DNA from: Portunus trituberculatus
Taxonomy: Eukaryota > Arthropoda > Malacostraca > Decapoda > Portunidae
Assembly: GCF_017591435.1 (NCBI RefSeq)
Contig: NC_059304.1
Location: 29,589,883 to 29,653,882, forward strand
Direction of reading: 5' to 3'
Length of the DNA: 64,000 bases
Within the stretch, counting starts at the first letter, position 1. Every line of letters starts with the position of its first letter. Both the position numbers and the translations under genes were made by a program. Positions 42,825 to 52,105 of the stretch are shown here, in pieces. Under the pieces are notes generated by a model that was not told the DNA's origin, ran no database searches, and saw only the letters and a program-made list of their open reading frames with translations.

Positions 42825-44668
42825 AACTTTTTTTATTTTTTTTATTTACTTATTTATTTTTTTAACGTACGGAAGAGGGCCAGCCAAGGGCAAAAAAAAA
42901 GAAAGTTAGAAAAAGGCCCACTTGAGCGCTGTCTCTCCAAAGAGTTCAAAAAGTGCCAAAACTGTCAGCCAGAATTAGGGGAGCAAATGCCTCGATACTT
43001 CCCTCTTAAAAGAAGACAAGTTGTAGGAATTCAGAAATAAAGATGCAGGGAGGGAGTTCCAGAGTTTACCAGTGAAAGGGATGAATGATTGAGCGTACTG
43101 GTTAACTATTGCATTAGAGAATTGGACAGAATAGGGATGAGAGGAGGACGAAAGCCTTGTGCAGCATGGCCGCAGGAGGAGGGGAGGCATGCAGTTAGCA
43201 AGATCAGTAGAACAGTTACCATGAAAATAGCGATAAAATATAGAAAGGGATGCAACATTTCGGCGGTGAGAAAGAGACTGAAGACAGTTAGTCAGAAGAG
43301 GGGAGTTGATGAGACGAAGAGCTTTCGATTCCACCCTATCAAGCAAAGCTGTGTGACTGGAACCCCCCCAAACATGCGAAGAGTACTCCATACAGGGACG
43401 GATAAGGCCCTTATACAGAGTAAGCAGTTGGAAGGGCGAGAAAAACTGTCGGAGATGCCTCAGAACACCTAATTTCATAGAAGCTGTTTTAGCAAGAGAT
43501 GAGATGTGAAGTTTCCAGTTAAGATTATGAGCAAAAAACAGACCGAGAATATTCATTGTGGAAGAGTGAGACAGTTGAGTGTCATTGAAGAAGAGGGGAT
43601 AGTTGTCTGGAAGGTTGTGTGGAGTTGATAGATGGAGGAATTGAGTTTTTGAGGCATTGAAAACTACTAGATTTTCTCTGCCCCAATCGGAAATCTTAGG
43701 AAGATTGGAAGTCAGGCGTTCCGTTCTGAAAGAACGTGGAAAGATGTAGGGTGGTATCATCAGCGTAGGAGTGGATAGGGCAAGAAGTTTGGTTAAGAAG
43801 GTCATTAATGAATAATAGAGAGTGGGTGACAGGACAGAACCCTAAGGAACACCACTATTAATAGGTTTAGGAGAAGAACAGTAGCCGTCTACCACAGCAG
43901 CAATAGAGCGATCGGAAAGGAAACTTGAGATAAAGTTGCAGAGAGAAGGATAGAAGCCGTAGGAGGGCAGTTTTGAAATCAAAGCTTTATGCCAGACTCT
44001 ATCAAAAGCTTTTGATATGTCTAACGCAACAGCAAAAGTTTCACCGAAATCTCTAAAAGAGGATGACCAAGATTCAGTAAGGAAAGCCAGAAGATCACCA
44101 GTAGAGCAACCTTGACGGAAGCCATACTGGCGATCAGACAGAAGATTGTGAAGTAACAGATGTTTGAGAATCTTCCTATTCAGGATAGATTCAAAAACTT
44201 TAGACAAGCAAGAGGTTAAAGCTATAGGACGGTAGTTTGAGGGGTTAGAACGGTCACCCTTTTTAGGAACAGGCTGAATGTAGGCGAACTTCCAGCAGGA
44301 AGGAAAGGTAGAAGTCGATAGACAAAGTTGGAAGAGTTTGGCCAGGCAAGGTGCAAGCACAGAAGCACAGTTTTTGAGAACAATAAAAGGGACCCCATCA
44401 GGTCCATAAGCCTTCCGAGGGTTTAGGCCAGCAGGGGCATGGAAAACATCATTACTAAGAATTTTGATTGTAGACATGAAATAGTCAGAGGGAGAAGGAG
44501 AGGGAGGGACAAGCCCAGAATCGTCCAAGGTGGAGTTGTGAGTAAAGGTTTGAGAAAAGAGTTCAGCTTTAGAGACAGAAGAGATGGCCGTGGTGCCATC
44601 AGGATGAAATAAAGGAAGGAAAGATGAAGAAGTGAAGTTATCTGAGATGGTTTTGGCTAGATGCCAGA
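42825..44668 (-). mobile_element. Jockey-like LINE (family B), copy 1, 5'-truncated
   Basis: A 3' A/T-rich tail near 42830-42865, then the end of ORF2 at 42975 and RT up to the truncation at 44668 (GGCTAGATGCCAGAAG), where the longer copy at 60120-62165 continues. It is inserted in the left terminal region of DIRS-2 between AAAGTAAAA and TAATTACATACCC. Confidence 0.85.
42975..44650 (-). pseudogene. LINE-B reverse transcriptase, one frameshift
   Basis: Upstream part 43842-44528: LVPPSPSPSDYFMSTIKI, NPRKAYGPDGVPFIVLKNCA, ALTSCLSKVFESILNRKILK, DRQYGFRQGCSTGDLLAFLT and VALDISKAFDRVWHKALISK (block A). The downstream part 42975-43805 holds LVVFNASKTQFLHLST, LLTLYKGLIRPCMEYSSHVW and QSFIPFTGKLWNSLPASLFL. 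The palm block C reads SYADDTTLHLS in a third frame near 43770. Jockey-clade LINEs have this post-RT layout. Frameshifts surround the YADD region. Confidence 0.82.
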
Positions 44669-44860
44669 AGTAATTACATACCCATATGTAATTACATATG
44701 TCTATATACCATTATTCCCCACACTCAGCACAGAAAATCAACCAGCACCTCTATATATAGAGATCGTGCCTATAGAAATTCCACGTCACCTCCGTGCGAA
44801 TGTGCACCGGGAACCACCAGCCAAGCTGGCCAACCATACCTTAGATCCTTTCTGCCAAAA
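44669..44860 (+). repeat. DIRS-2 inverted terminal repeat (3' side)
   Basis: Matches the reverse complement of about 54607-54775: shared blocks include ATATGTAATTACATATG, CCCACACTCAGCACAGAAAA, CCTCTATATATAGAGATCGT and CACCGGGAACCACCAG. The outermost about 20 bp sit at 42804-42824 beyond the LINE-B insertion. Confidence 0.85.
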
Positions 44861-44884
44861 TTGACAGAAACACAGTGGGGAGGG

Positions 44885-44940
44885 AATATACTTACCCATA
44901 TGTAATTACTATGTAATTACATATGAGTAAGTATATTCAC
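44885..44940. repeat. Palindrome inside DIRS-2 3' region
   Basis: GGAATATACTTACCCATATG faces CATATGAGTAAGTATATTC around a centre near TTACTATGTAA. A near-perfect hairpin of about 56 nt adjoining the internal complementary region. Confidence 0.8.
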
Positions 44941-45662
44941 AAAAAAAAATTTTACTTTAAAAAACTATTTTGTTGCTACATATACAGGCTTGCGTGGATA
45001 ATCTTTGCGCCGTAGTCCTTATAGTGGTGTTTGGCGCGCAAATCTTTAAACCTCCCGTAATGTAAAAAAAAAAAATAAAGCAGCATGAATCATGTGTCTG
45101 GTAGCGATGCACGTTTTCTTCCCCACTCAGTGGTGGGGGTATGGGGGTGTTACCCTCACCCCCCTTTCCTCTGGTGACAGTTGAAAGTTTTGAATATGTT
45201 TGAAGTGACTGCCTAGGTTCTCCCTACCACGCAGTGTTTTTGCATTATTTTCTTACATTACCTAATGCCTGGAAAACATACAGATCCCAAAACAATTCAA
45301 GGAATCATTGATCTTTACAAAGCCGGGCACAGCAATAAGGAAATTTGTCAGATAAAAAAACTAAAGCTTAGAACAGTACAAAACCTCGTCCACCGATTTA
45401 AGGCTGGTGGGGAGAAAGTGCTTCCACTCCCTGTGAAGCAGCCAGGAAAACCCAAGAAAATTGGTAACAGGACCAGGAATGTGCTAAAATGAGAAATTGA
45501 CATCACTCCTACCATTACAGCGAAGGAATTAAAAGAACAAAACCCAGAACTTCTTTCTAATGTGTCACTTCGTACTGTGCAGGAAACTTTGCAATACGAC
45601 CTTAAGTACAAGTGCTACCCTGCGCGCAAAAAGTCACTAATTAACCCTTAGCCGGCGGTGGA

Positions 45663-48053
45663 ACTATATATAGACGGTCCTGATTGTATAAAAAATTTGC
45701 GGGGTGACTATATATAGACTCGTCTCCAAAATTTATCCCTTGTATTTCTAAGCATCGACTATATATAGACGGCCACGTGTGAGTGCCCCCGAGCCACAAA
45801 AAATGATAACTGGCAACTCAAGAGTGGCCTTGGTGTACGTGACTTCTCACACTCATACCACACTCTGTTCCCAGCTTTCAGGCAGGGTGGAGTGCTCCTG
45901 TCTGCCTGTCATTCCACCAATATAGTATTATTTCTTGGACATATTTGGGAATTTTAGGCACAACCATGCTTCCTACAAGGAGGAGAATCACTGATGAGGA
46001 TTTACAGCTGATTCTAGCGCATGATTTAGATGATGAGTTTATGGATGATATTAGCAGTGACGCAGGAAGTGCATCAGGGAGTGATGATGATGACTCTGCT
46101 AGTGTAGATGAGTCACAACTTAACATTGCAGAGGAAGCAGATGACAGCCTGTCAGATGCTGAAGCTAGTGACCATGATGGCAGTGTTCCACTTGGGTGGA
46201 TGGGTCATTCTCCTGTTAGTAGAGATCGATTGCCTTTCACTGGAGACTCAGGTGTGAAAGTGGTTTTGGAAAAAACCCCCAAAACCCATTGGACATATTT
46301 TTGGCTTTTCTAGATGATACTCTGATTGAACATCTGGTTAGTGAAACAAACAAATATGCTGCCAAGGTCGGTGAGGAAAAGAGGAGGAAGGGAAAAATGA
46401 GGAGAAAGAGCAGGGATCTGGTTTGGAAGGAAACTAATGTTGGTGAGATGTATACCTTTATAGGCTTGGCCATTTTGCAGGGCATAGTAAGGAAGCCTAC
46501 TATTTACTCATATCATTCCACAAACCAGATGCTTGCAACCCCATTTTTTGGGAAATGCATTTCAAGGGACAGATTTGTACTACTTCTCAAGTATTTGCAT
46601 TTATCTGACAATGAAAATAAGGAAGATCCTGCTTTCAAATTTAGAGAAATTTTAGATAAATTCAGGAACAAATTCCAGTCTAATTACATCCCTAAGGAAA
46701 ACATAAGCATTGACGAGTCATTGCTTCTATGGAAAGGAAGACTAAAGTGGAAGAGGTACATTCCACTGAAGAGGGCAAGGTTTGGAATGGAGACTTACAT
46801 CTTAGCAGAGGCTGAAACTGGCTATGTGTGGGATATTTTGCCCTATACAGGGAAAGCAACAGAATATAACTGCCAAATACCAGGACTATCAGATCAAGAT
46901 GTAACCAAGCTAGGCAAGTCAACTAAAATTGTTCTTGCACTAATAAAGCCTCTTCTCAATAAAGGTTATGTCCTTGGAATGGATAACTTCTATGCATCAC
47001 TTGAGTTGTATGATATTCTTTTAGCTAATGGAACTGATGCCATAGGTACAGTAAGATTCAACAGGAAGGGACTCTCTCAGGAAGTAAAAGAAAAGAAACT
47101 GAAAAAGGGAGAGACAATAACCAGATACAATAACAAAGTGATGCACATGATGTGGAGAGACAAAAAGAATGTAAACATGCTTAGTACAATCTATGATGAT
47201 TCAATGGAAACTGTACAATCTGGCGGGAAAGATGTCAACAAACCTTCAGTGTGCATAAAATACAAGAAACTGCACATGGGGGGAGTGGATCTGATGGATC
47301 AAATAACATCTGCTTCAAGTATGACTCGCAAAGGTATCACAAAGTACTACAAGAAGATATTTCTCAGGCTGATAGAAATGAGTCTTCATAACTGCCATGT
47401 AATCTACAAAAGAAATGGTGGTCAGAAAAAACTCCTTGACTTCAAGATGCTTTTGATTGAACAAATAGTAAAAACCTATGGGAAAGATGTGTACTGGATA
47501 AGGAAACCTACAACCTCAGTCACTCTTGGGCCATGCCCTACACGACTGAGTGGAAGGCATTTTCCAATAGAGACACCGTCAGCAGAAGGTGACACCACAA
47601 AGAAAGTTCAGAGGAGATGTACCTTTTGTGCAATGCAAAAAAAAGTAAAGAGAAGTATTTACAGCTGTGATATTTGCCAAGTTTGCTTGTGCATAACTCC
47701 CTGCTTTAAGCTGTACCACACATCAGAACAGCTACCAAAGTAAGAGAGGAAACCATCACATAACTGAAAAAGCAAAAAACCAAAAACCAAAAAAATTGGG
47801 AGGGTGGAGGGAAACCACATCCAGGTCACAAGTCCTGGACACATTTTTTAATGTGGGTGTGAGTGACTCCATTATCCTAGTAAACATATAAAGAAATTTC
47901 ACTTTAAAGCCTAAAGTTTGATTTGAGAAACTTGTAAACACGGCGCGAAATTGCGGTAGAGTCTATATAAAGATGCTGTCAAAACGTAACAAAATGCGGT
48001 GTAACTAAATTTATGCTGCACACCAGTAGGCGGCAGAAGCTATATATAGACGA
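45663..48053. repeat. Subterminal CTATATATAGAC motifs of the piggyBac
   Basis: ACTATATATAGAC occurs at 45663-45675, 45707-45719 and 45758-45770 near the left end. CTATATATAGAC is at 48042-48053 and GTCTATATA at 47961-47969 near the right end. Placement only near the ends suggests transposase-binding or promoter sites; this is an inference. Confidence 0.65.
45966..47743 (+). pseudogene. piggyBac transposase, one 1-nt frameshift
   Basis: Starts MLPTRRRITDEDLQLI at 45966, with an acidic, Ser/Asp-rich N-terminus (residues about 20-65). A 1-base deficit in the A/C-run near 46275-46286 shifts the frame. The rest is open to 47743: FIGLAILQGIVRKPTI, SIDESLLLWKGRLKW (first catalytic Asp), VLGMDNFYASLELYD (second Asp), HMGGVDLMDQITSASS (third Asp), then a Cys-rich C-terminal domain (CTFCAMQKKVKRSIYSCDIC, CLCITPCF). 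Total about 590 codons, normal for the family. Apart from the single indel it would be complete. Confidence 0.9.
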
Positions 48054-49038
48054 TTCACATTTTAGGAGACAGCCAACATCCACTGCCGCCGGCTAGGGGT
48101 TAATGAACGCCAGCTGAAGAAGAGGGTTAAGTTTGCCAAGAAATACAAAGATTGGCCTCTTGAAAAGTGGCACACTGTGCTGTGGAGCGATGAAAGCACC
48201 TTCTGTGTAAGTGGAGAAGGACGAACTAGAGTGTACCGTCGCCCCGGTTCAGACCCTACCGACCCCCGGTACACGCAAAAGACCACAAAACGCCCCCCAA
48301 GTTTAATGGTGTGGGGATGTTTTACATACCATGGTGTTGGGAATTTAGTTATTCTCCCAAAAAATGCAACTGTTAACAAAATTGTGTATTTTGAACTTCT
48401 TAATGATCATCTAGAGAAGTGCTTTGAAAAAACACATGCGGAGATTTTCCAGCAAGACGGAGCAACCTGCCACATGGCCAGAGAAGTAACACAGTGGCTT
48501 GACGATTGTGGCATTCAGAGAATACATGGCTGGCCAGGTAAGTCTCTTGACATCTCACCCATAGAAAACCTCTGGGCCATCATTAAAGGCAAACTTCGTG
48601 CGCGTGACACCTCCACTCTCCCTAAACTAGAAAGTGAACTCCGAAAGTGCTGGGAAGAATTTAATCCCAAGAAACTTCAAAATCTTGCTGACAGTGTGCC
48701 AAGTCGCCTTCAAATGGTCATTAAGAAATGAGGCTATGCAACAAAGTACTAATTACTATGGTAAGTGTTGATTTTTTTTGTTTTTTGTAATGAAAATGTT
48801 ACGTCACATTTATAAACGCTCCCATTTCGGAGGCGCGCAATGATTATCCGCGCAGACTGTACTAATTAACCATATGTAATTACATATGCCAGATTCCCAA
48901 GTATAGATGGGAGGGTGTAACAGAACCCCGAAGATAGCAGACACGATCTCCAAAATACCCAAAAACGGAAAAAAAAAAAAGTATCCGTAAATCTTGTTGC
49001 TGACAACAAGGAGAAACCAGAATGAAACTAAACCAGCA

Positions 49039-50070
49039 TCAATGAACAACCCTCTGCACAGAAACTATCGGCCCAAGGGAAAAAGTATCTAAATACCTAT
49101 GAGTAACATCTCTTTGGTAAAAGGAGGCAAAGGTGGTCATACTCTTCCACGTACCAGCCTTGAGGACCAAGTCCAGACTCTTAACCTTTCTAAAGAGAAC
49201 ACTGGTCGCAATAGCCCGAACCTCATGTGCGTTCACTTTCAGAAGGCACGACTCCTCCTCCGAGAAACTCGCATAGGCCCTCCGAATCACCTGACAAATC
49301 CACTTAGACAAGGTATGAGGGTGGACAGCTCGTCTGGGATCCAAAACTATGACCAACAGCCTAGAGCAGGCCGGCCGACAATCCCTAGTCCTGCAAAGAT
49401 ACTTGCAGACCGCCCGAATTGGACAAAGAAGGCGGTCTACCTCGTCCTCCCCGACAAAATCAAGAAGAGCAGGAATTCTGAACTCATTGAAGGAATGCTG
49501 GCCTGGACACCGAATCTTAGCCAGGAAATCGGGGGCAAAGGAAAAGGTCAAGGACGTCCAACCCTTGAAGTGACGCAAATCATGAAGCCCACTAACCCGA
49601 CTAGCTGATGTGAGTGCCAGAAGAAACACGGTCTTAAGCGAGACATCCCTCAGTGAGGCTGTCCGCAAGGGCTCATAAGGAGGATGTAACAAGGACCAAA
49701 GTACCAGAGGAAGGTCCCAGGCAGGTAACCATGGCAAACAAGGTGGACATGAGACCACAAAGGAGCGGAACAGAGAAGAAAGGTCTGGATCGGTGGAAAG
49801 GTCAATGCCTGACTGACGCAGAACAGGAGCTAAGGCATTCAACAATAACCTTTAATTGCTGACACTGACAGGCGCTTTGACTCAAAAAGGAAAAGGAAAA
49901 AGTCTGCCAGCTGCACTACAGAGGCAGAGCACGGATCCAAACCCCTCGACTTACACCAACCACAAAAGTCTCTCCACTTTGCCTGGTAAACTGAGGTGAA
50001 GGAATGCCTGACTGGCCGAGACATGAACTAAGAAGCCTTGCGCGAAAAACCTCGCGCTCGGAAGAGATGC
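49039..50070 (-). pseudogene. DIRS-2 tyrosine recombinase, one frameshift
   Basis: The N-terminal part (49839-50024 and a little upstream) is SFTSVYQAKWRDFCGWCKSR and SVVQLADFFLFLFESKRLSV. A 1-nt loss near 49846 precedes LNALAPVLRQSGIDLS. The catalytic set is complete: Arg in LTSASRVSGLHDL (about 49605), His-x-x-Arg in VNAHEVRAIATS (about 49225), and the W and Y in AGTWKSMTTFASFYQRD (about 49150-49100). It would integrate element circles by strand exchange. It ends QRVVH at 49039. Confidence 0.86.
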
Positions 50071-50109
50071 TGGAGAGTCGTCATGCGTGAAGATGGAGCT
50101 TTTTCCGGT

Positions 50110-52103
50110 GAACCGTGGAAGAGGGGATGGTGAGGTTGTTGAAGGAGAGACTGCCACATGGGAAGAACCCAGGGACTGTCCACGAGCAGGTCCAGCAACA
50201 GGGGAAACCAGTCTGCCTGAGGTCATACGCACAGCCTGCGACTCATGAACCCTCACCAGAACACGGCGGATCAGAGCGAACGGTGGGAAGGCGTACAGAT
50301 CCAGACCGTCCCATGGAAAAGAGAACACATCCTGTCGCCAGGCTCCCTGATCTTGAAGAGGAGAAACATACAGGGGCAGACCGGCAGGAGTCAGTGCCGT
50401 GGCAAACAGATCTACCAGAGGAGACCCTCACACCTGGAAGACTTTCCTGAAAATTTCGGGATGTAGGGTCCACTCTAAACCGACACACTCCAGACTGAGC
50501 ACATCCACAATTACCACAAATTGCATCACTGGAGAACTGTCCCTGCTAAGGCCAACAGAAGTTCGGAACGAGTGCCCCGGACCTCCTGAGATAGGCAACC
50601 ACTGTTGAGTTGTCGGACATCACAGACACCACCGATCCTGACAAGGCCTGCTGAAAACTCTTGAGCGCCCGAAAGACTGCCAAAAGCTCCAGATGATTTA
50701 TGTGGAGCCCCTGCTCCTCCACAGTTCAGACTCTCAAAGCCAGAGAATCTCCCAGGTGAGCTCCCCACCCGAGCTGGGAAGCATCTGAGAACAGGGTTTG
50801 TTCCGGGGGCGGCACTACAAATGGGGCGCCTTTCAGAAGTTGATCCACAACCAAACACCAAGCAAGGTCTTGCAAACACTGACAACTTGGAACCACCTGC
50901 CCCCAATCTGGGTCGGAAGCAGCCCGCCAATGCCTCTTTAGGCACCACTGCAGAGCCCGCATCTGCAGGAGCCCACCTAGCACTAACCGTGCTAGGGACG
51001 CAAGATGTCCCAGCAAAGATCTCCAGAGGGACAGTGGTGGAGCCTTGGCTAGCAGAAACTGTTGGGCAACTGCCTGAAATCAGTTGACCCAATCTGGCGA
51101 CGGGAAGACACGGGCTCTGATGGTGTTGAGAACCATACCCAAAAACTGCTTCCTCTGGCTGGGAGACAAATCAGATGGGCCCAGTTGACCTGAATTCCCA
51201 CTCGAGAACACAGAAGCAGAAGAGACCGGGCATTGTCAAGGCATGAAGCCCAAGGACCAGAAATCAGCCAATCGTCCAGATAACGCCGCAAGGGTATGCT
51301 GAGGCGATGGGCCCAAGCCGACACGGGAGCCATCACCTTGGTAAAGACCTGAGGAGCTGTGGCAAGGCCGAAGCACAGAGTCTGAAACTGGTAAACTCTG
51401 CCCTGCCAGACGAACCGCATGTACTTGCATGACCAAGGGTGGACAGGAACCTGATAGTAAGCATCCTGCAGGTCCAAGGAAACCATCCACTCGCTCTCAG
51501 CCATTGACTCCAGCACTGACGAAACTGTCTCCATGCGGAAGTGGGTCACCACTAGGAAACAATGTTTTTTTTTTTTTTTTTACACCGTGTTGGCTTTTCA
51601 CGGGAATTTATGGTCTAAAGGGGATACTTTTTGTGGTACCTCCTATCTCAAAGCCCACCCGCTAGGAAACCGTTGCCCCGAGTGAGGAAGCCCAACCTAC
51701 ACTCGGACCGTGGACAGGATTCGAACCCATGCACTTGGAGACCCCTCGGACCCCAAAGCACGCATGGTTCCACTGAAAGGTCACAAATTGGTCTCCAGCC
51801 CCCTGTGGACTTGGGCACAAGGAAGACGCACGAATAGAACCCGGCCTGAGGGTCTACTACCGGCTCTATAGCTCCCTTTATCAGCATCTCGGAGACCACG
51901 GCCTCCTGAGCCGAATGACGGTCCGAGCCCTCCATGTACGCCGGAAACTCCACAGGCACGCTCGAGGGGAGGATCCCTGAGGAAGGGGAGAACATAACCA
52001 TACCAAAGGATCTTGACCATCCACTCACAAGTCCCAATGTTCTCCTACTCCTGCCAGTGCTGATGCAGACAAGCCCTAACTTGCAGAGGAACCTCCGCAG
52101 CAT
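50110..52103 (-). pseudogene. DIRS-2 RT/RNase H, interrupted by a SINE
   Basis: N-terminal part: FSPSSGILPSSVPVEFPAYM, SEMLIKGAIEPVVDPQAGFY and LVPKSTGGWRPICDLS, then the SINE, then FLVVTHFRMETVSSVLESMA, MVSLDLQDAYYQVPVHP (catalytic Asp), VYQFQTLCFGLATAPQVFTK and RRYLDDWLIS (about 51270-51290). RNase H follows: TLFSDASQLGWGAHLGD, INHLELLAVFRALKSFQQ, VMSDNSTVVAYLRR. The conserved tail PLVDLFATALTPAGLPLYVS-type and AFPPFALIRRVLVRVHES closes the frame. Frameshifts near 51060, 50710 and 50530. Confidence 0.85.
51563..51775 (-). mobile_element. tRNA-derived SINE inside the DIRS-2 RT gene
   Basis: The minus strand contains the RNA polymerase III box B GGGTTCGAATCCTGTCCA (about 51727-51710) after a variable-arm-like GGGGTCTCCAAGTGCATG, as in a type II (Ser/Leu) tRNA. 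A non-tRNA body follows (GTGGGCTTTGAGATAGGAGG), then an A-run (T-run at 51564-51582 on the plus strand). Box A is missing, so the copy is 5'-truncated. It splits the RT between DLS and FLVVTHFRM. Confidence 0.77.
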
Positions 52104-52105
52104 CC

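Larger units (their letters stand above)
45645..48099 (+). mobile_element. piggyBac transposon, 2,455 bp, near-intact
   Basis: Flanked by TTAA at 45641-45644 and 48100-48103. Termini CCCTTAGCCGGCGG (left) and CCCCTAGCCGGCGG (right, read inward) give a 14-bp inverted repeat with one mismatch. Inserted within the Tc1 transposase frame. Carries one transposase gene and subterminal ACTATATATAGAC motifs. Confidence 0.93.
45265..48731 (+). pseudogene. Tc1/mariner transposase (DD35E), split by piggyBac
   Basis: The N-terminal half 45265-45640 starts MPGKHTDPKTIQGIIDLYKA with a paired-like helix-turn-helix (GHSNKEICQIKKL, LRTVQNLVHRF) and has a TGA at 45490-45492. The C-terminal half 48104-48731 resumes NERQLKKRVKFAKKYKDWPL. 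Catalytic residues: Asp in LWSDESTF (about 48180), Asp in FQQDGATCH (about 48456) and Glu in SPIENLW (about 48565). I count 35 residues between the last two, so DD35E rather than DD34E. The frame ends at 48731. One internal stop plus the insertion inactivate it. Confidence 0.88.
44985..48859 (+). mobile_element. Tc1/mariner element, 1.4 kb plus nested piggyBac
   Basis: The left end is CAGGCTTGCGTGGATAATC. The right end, read inward, is CAGTCTGCGCGGATAATC ending at 48859. TA lies on both sides (44983-44984 and 48860-48861). Terminal repeats are roughly 28 bp. It interrupts the DIRS-2 complementary region at a TA. Without piggyBac and one TTAA it is 1,416 bp with a transposase of about 335 codons. 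Confidence 0.9.
44949..48890. repeat. DIRS-2 internal complementary region (split by Tc1)
   Basis: 44949-44982 reads TTTTACTTTAAAAAACTATT then TTGTTGCTACA. After removal of the Tc1 element it continues CTAATTAACCATATG at 48862. This equals the complement of the joined element ends: right end TATGTAGCAAC followed by left end AAAATAGTTTTTTAAAG. In the DIRS replication model this region templates the circular end junction. Confidence 0.82.

Noticed and set aside
43089..43472. Plus-strand open frame opposite LINE-B RT
   Set aside because: Antisense of the conserved C-terminal block; no independent motif.
49099..49608. Plus-strand open frames opposite the DIRS-2 recombinase and gag-like gene
   Set aside because: GC-rich antisense shadows of the minus-strand genes; motifs are found only on the minus strand.
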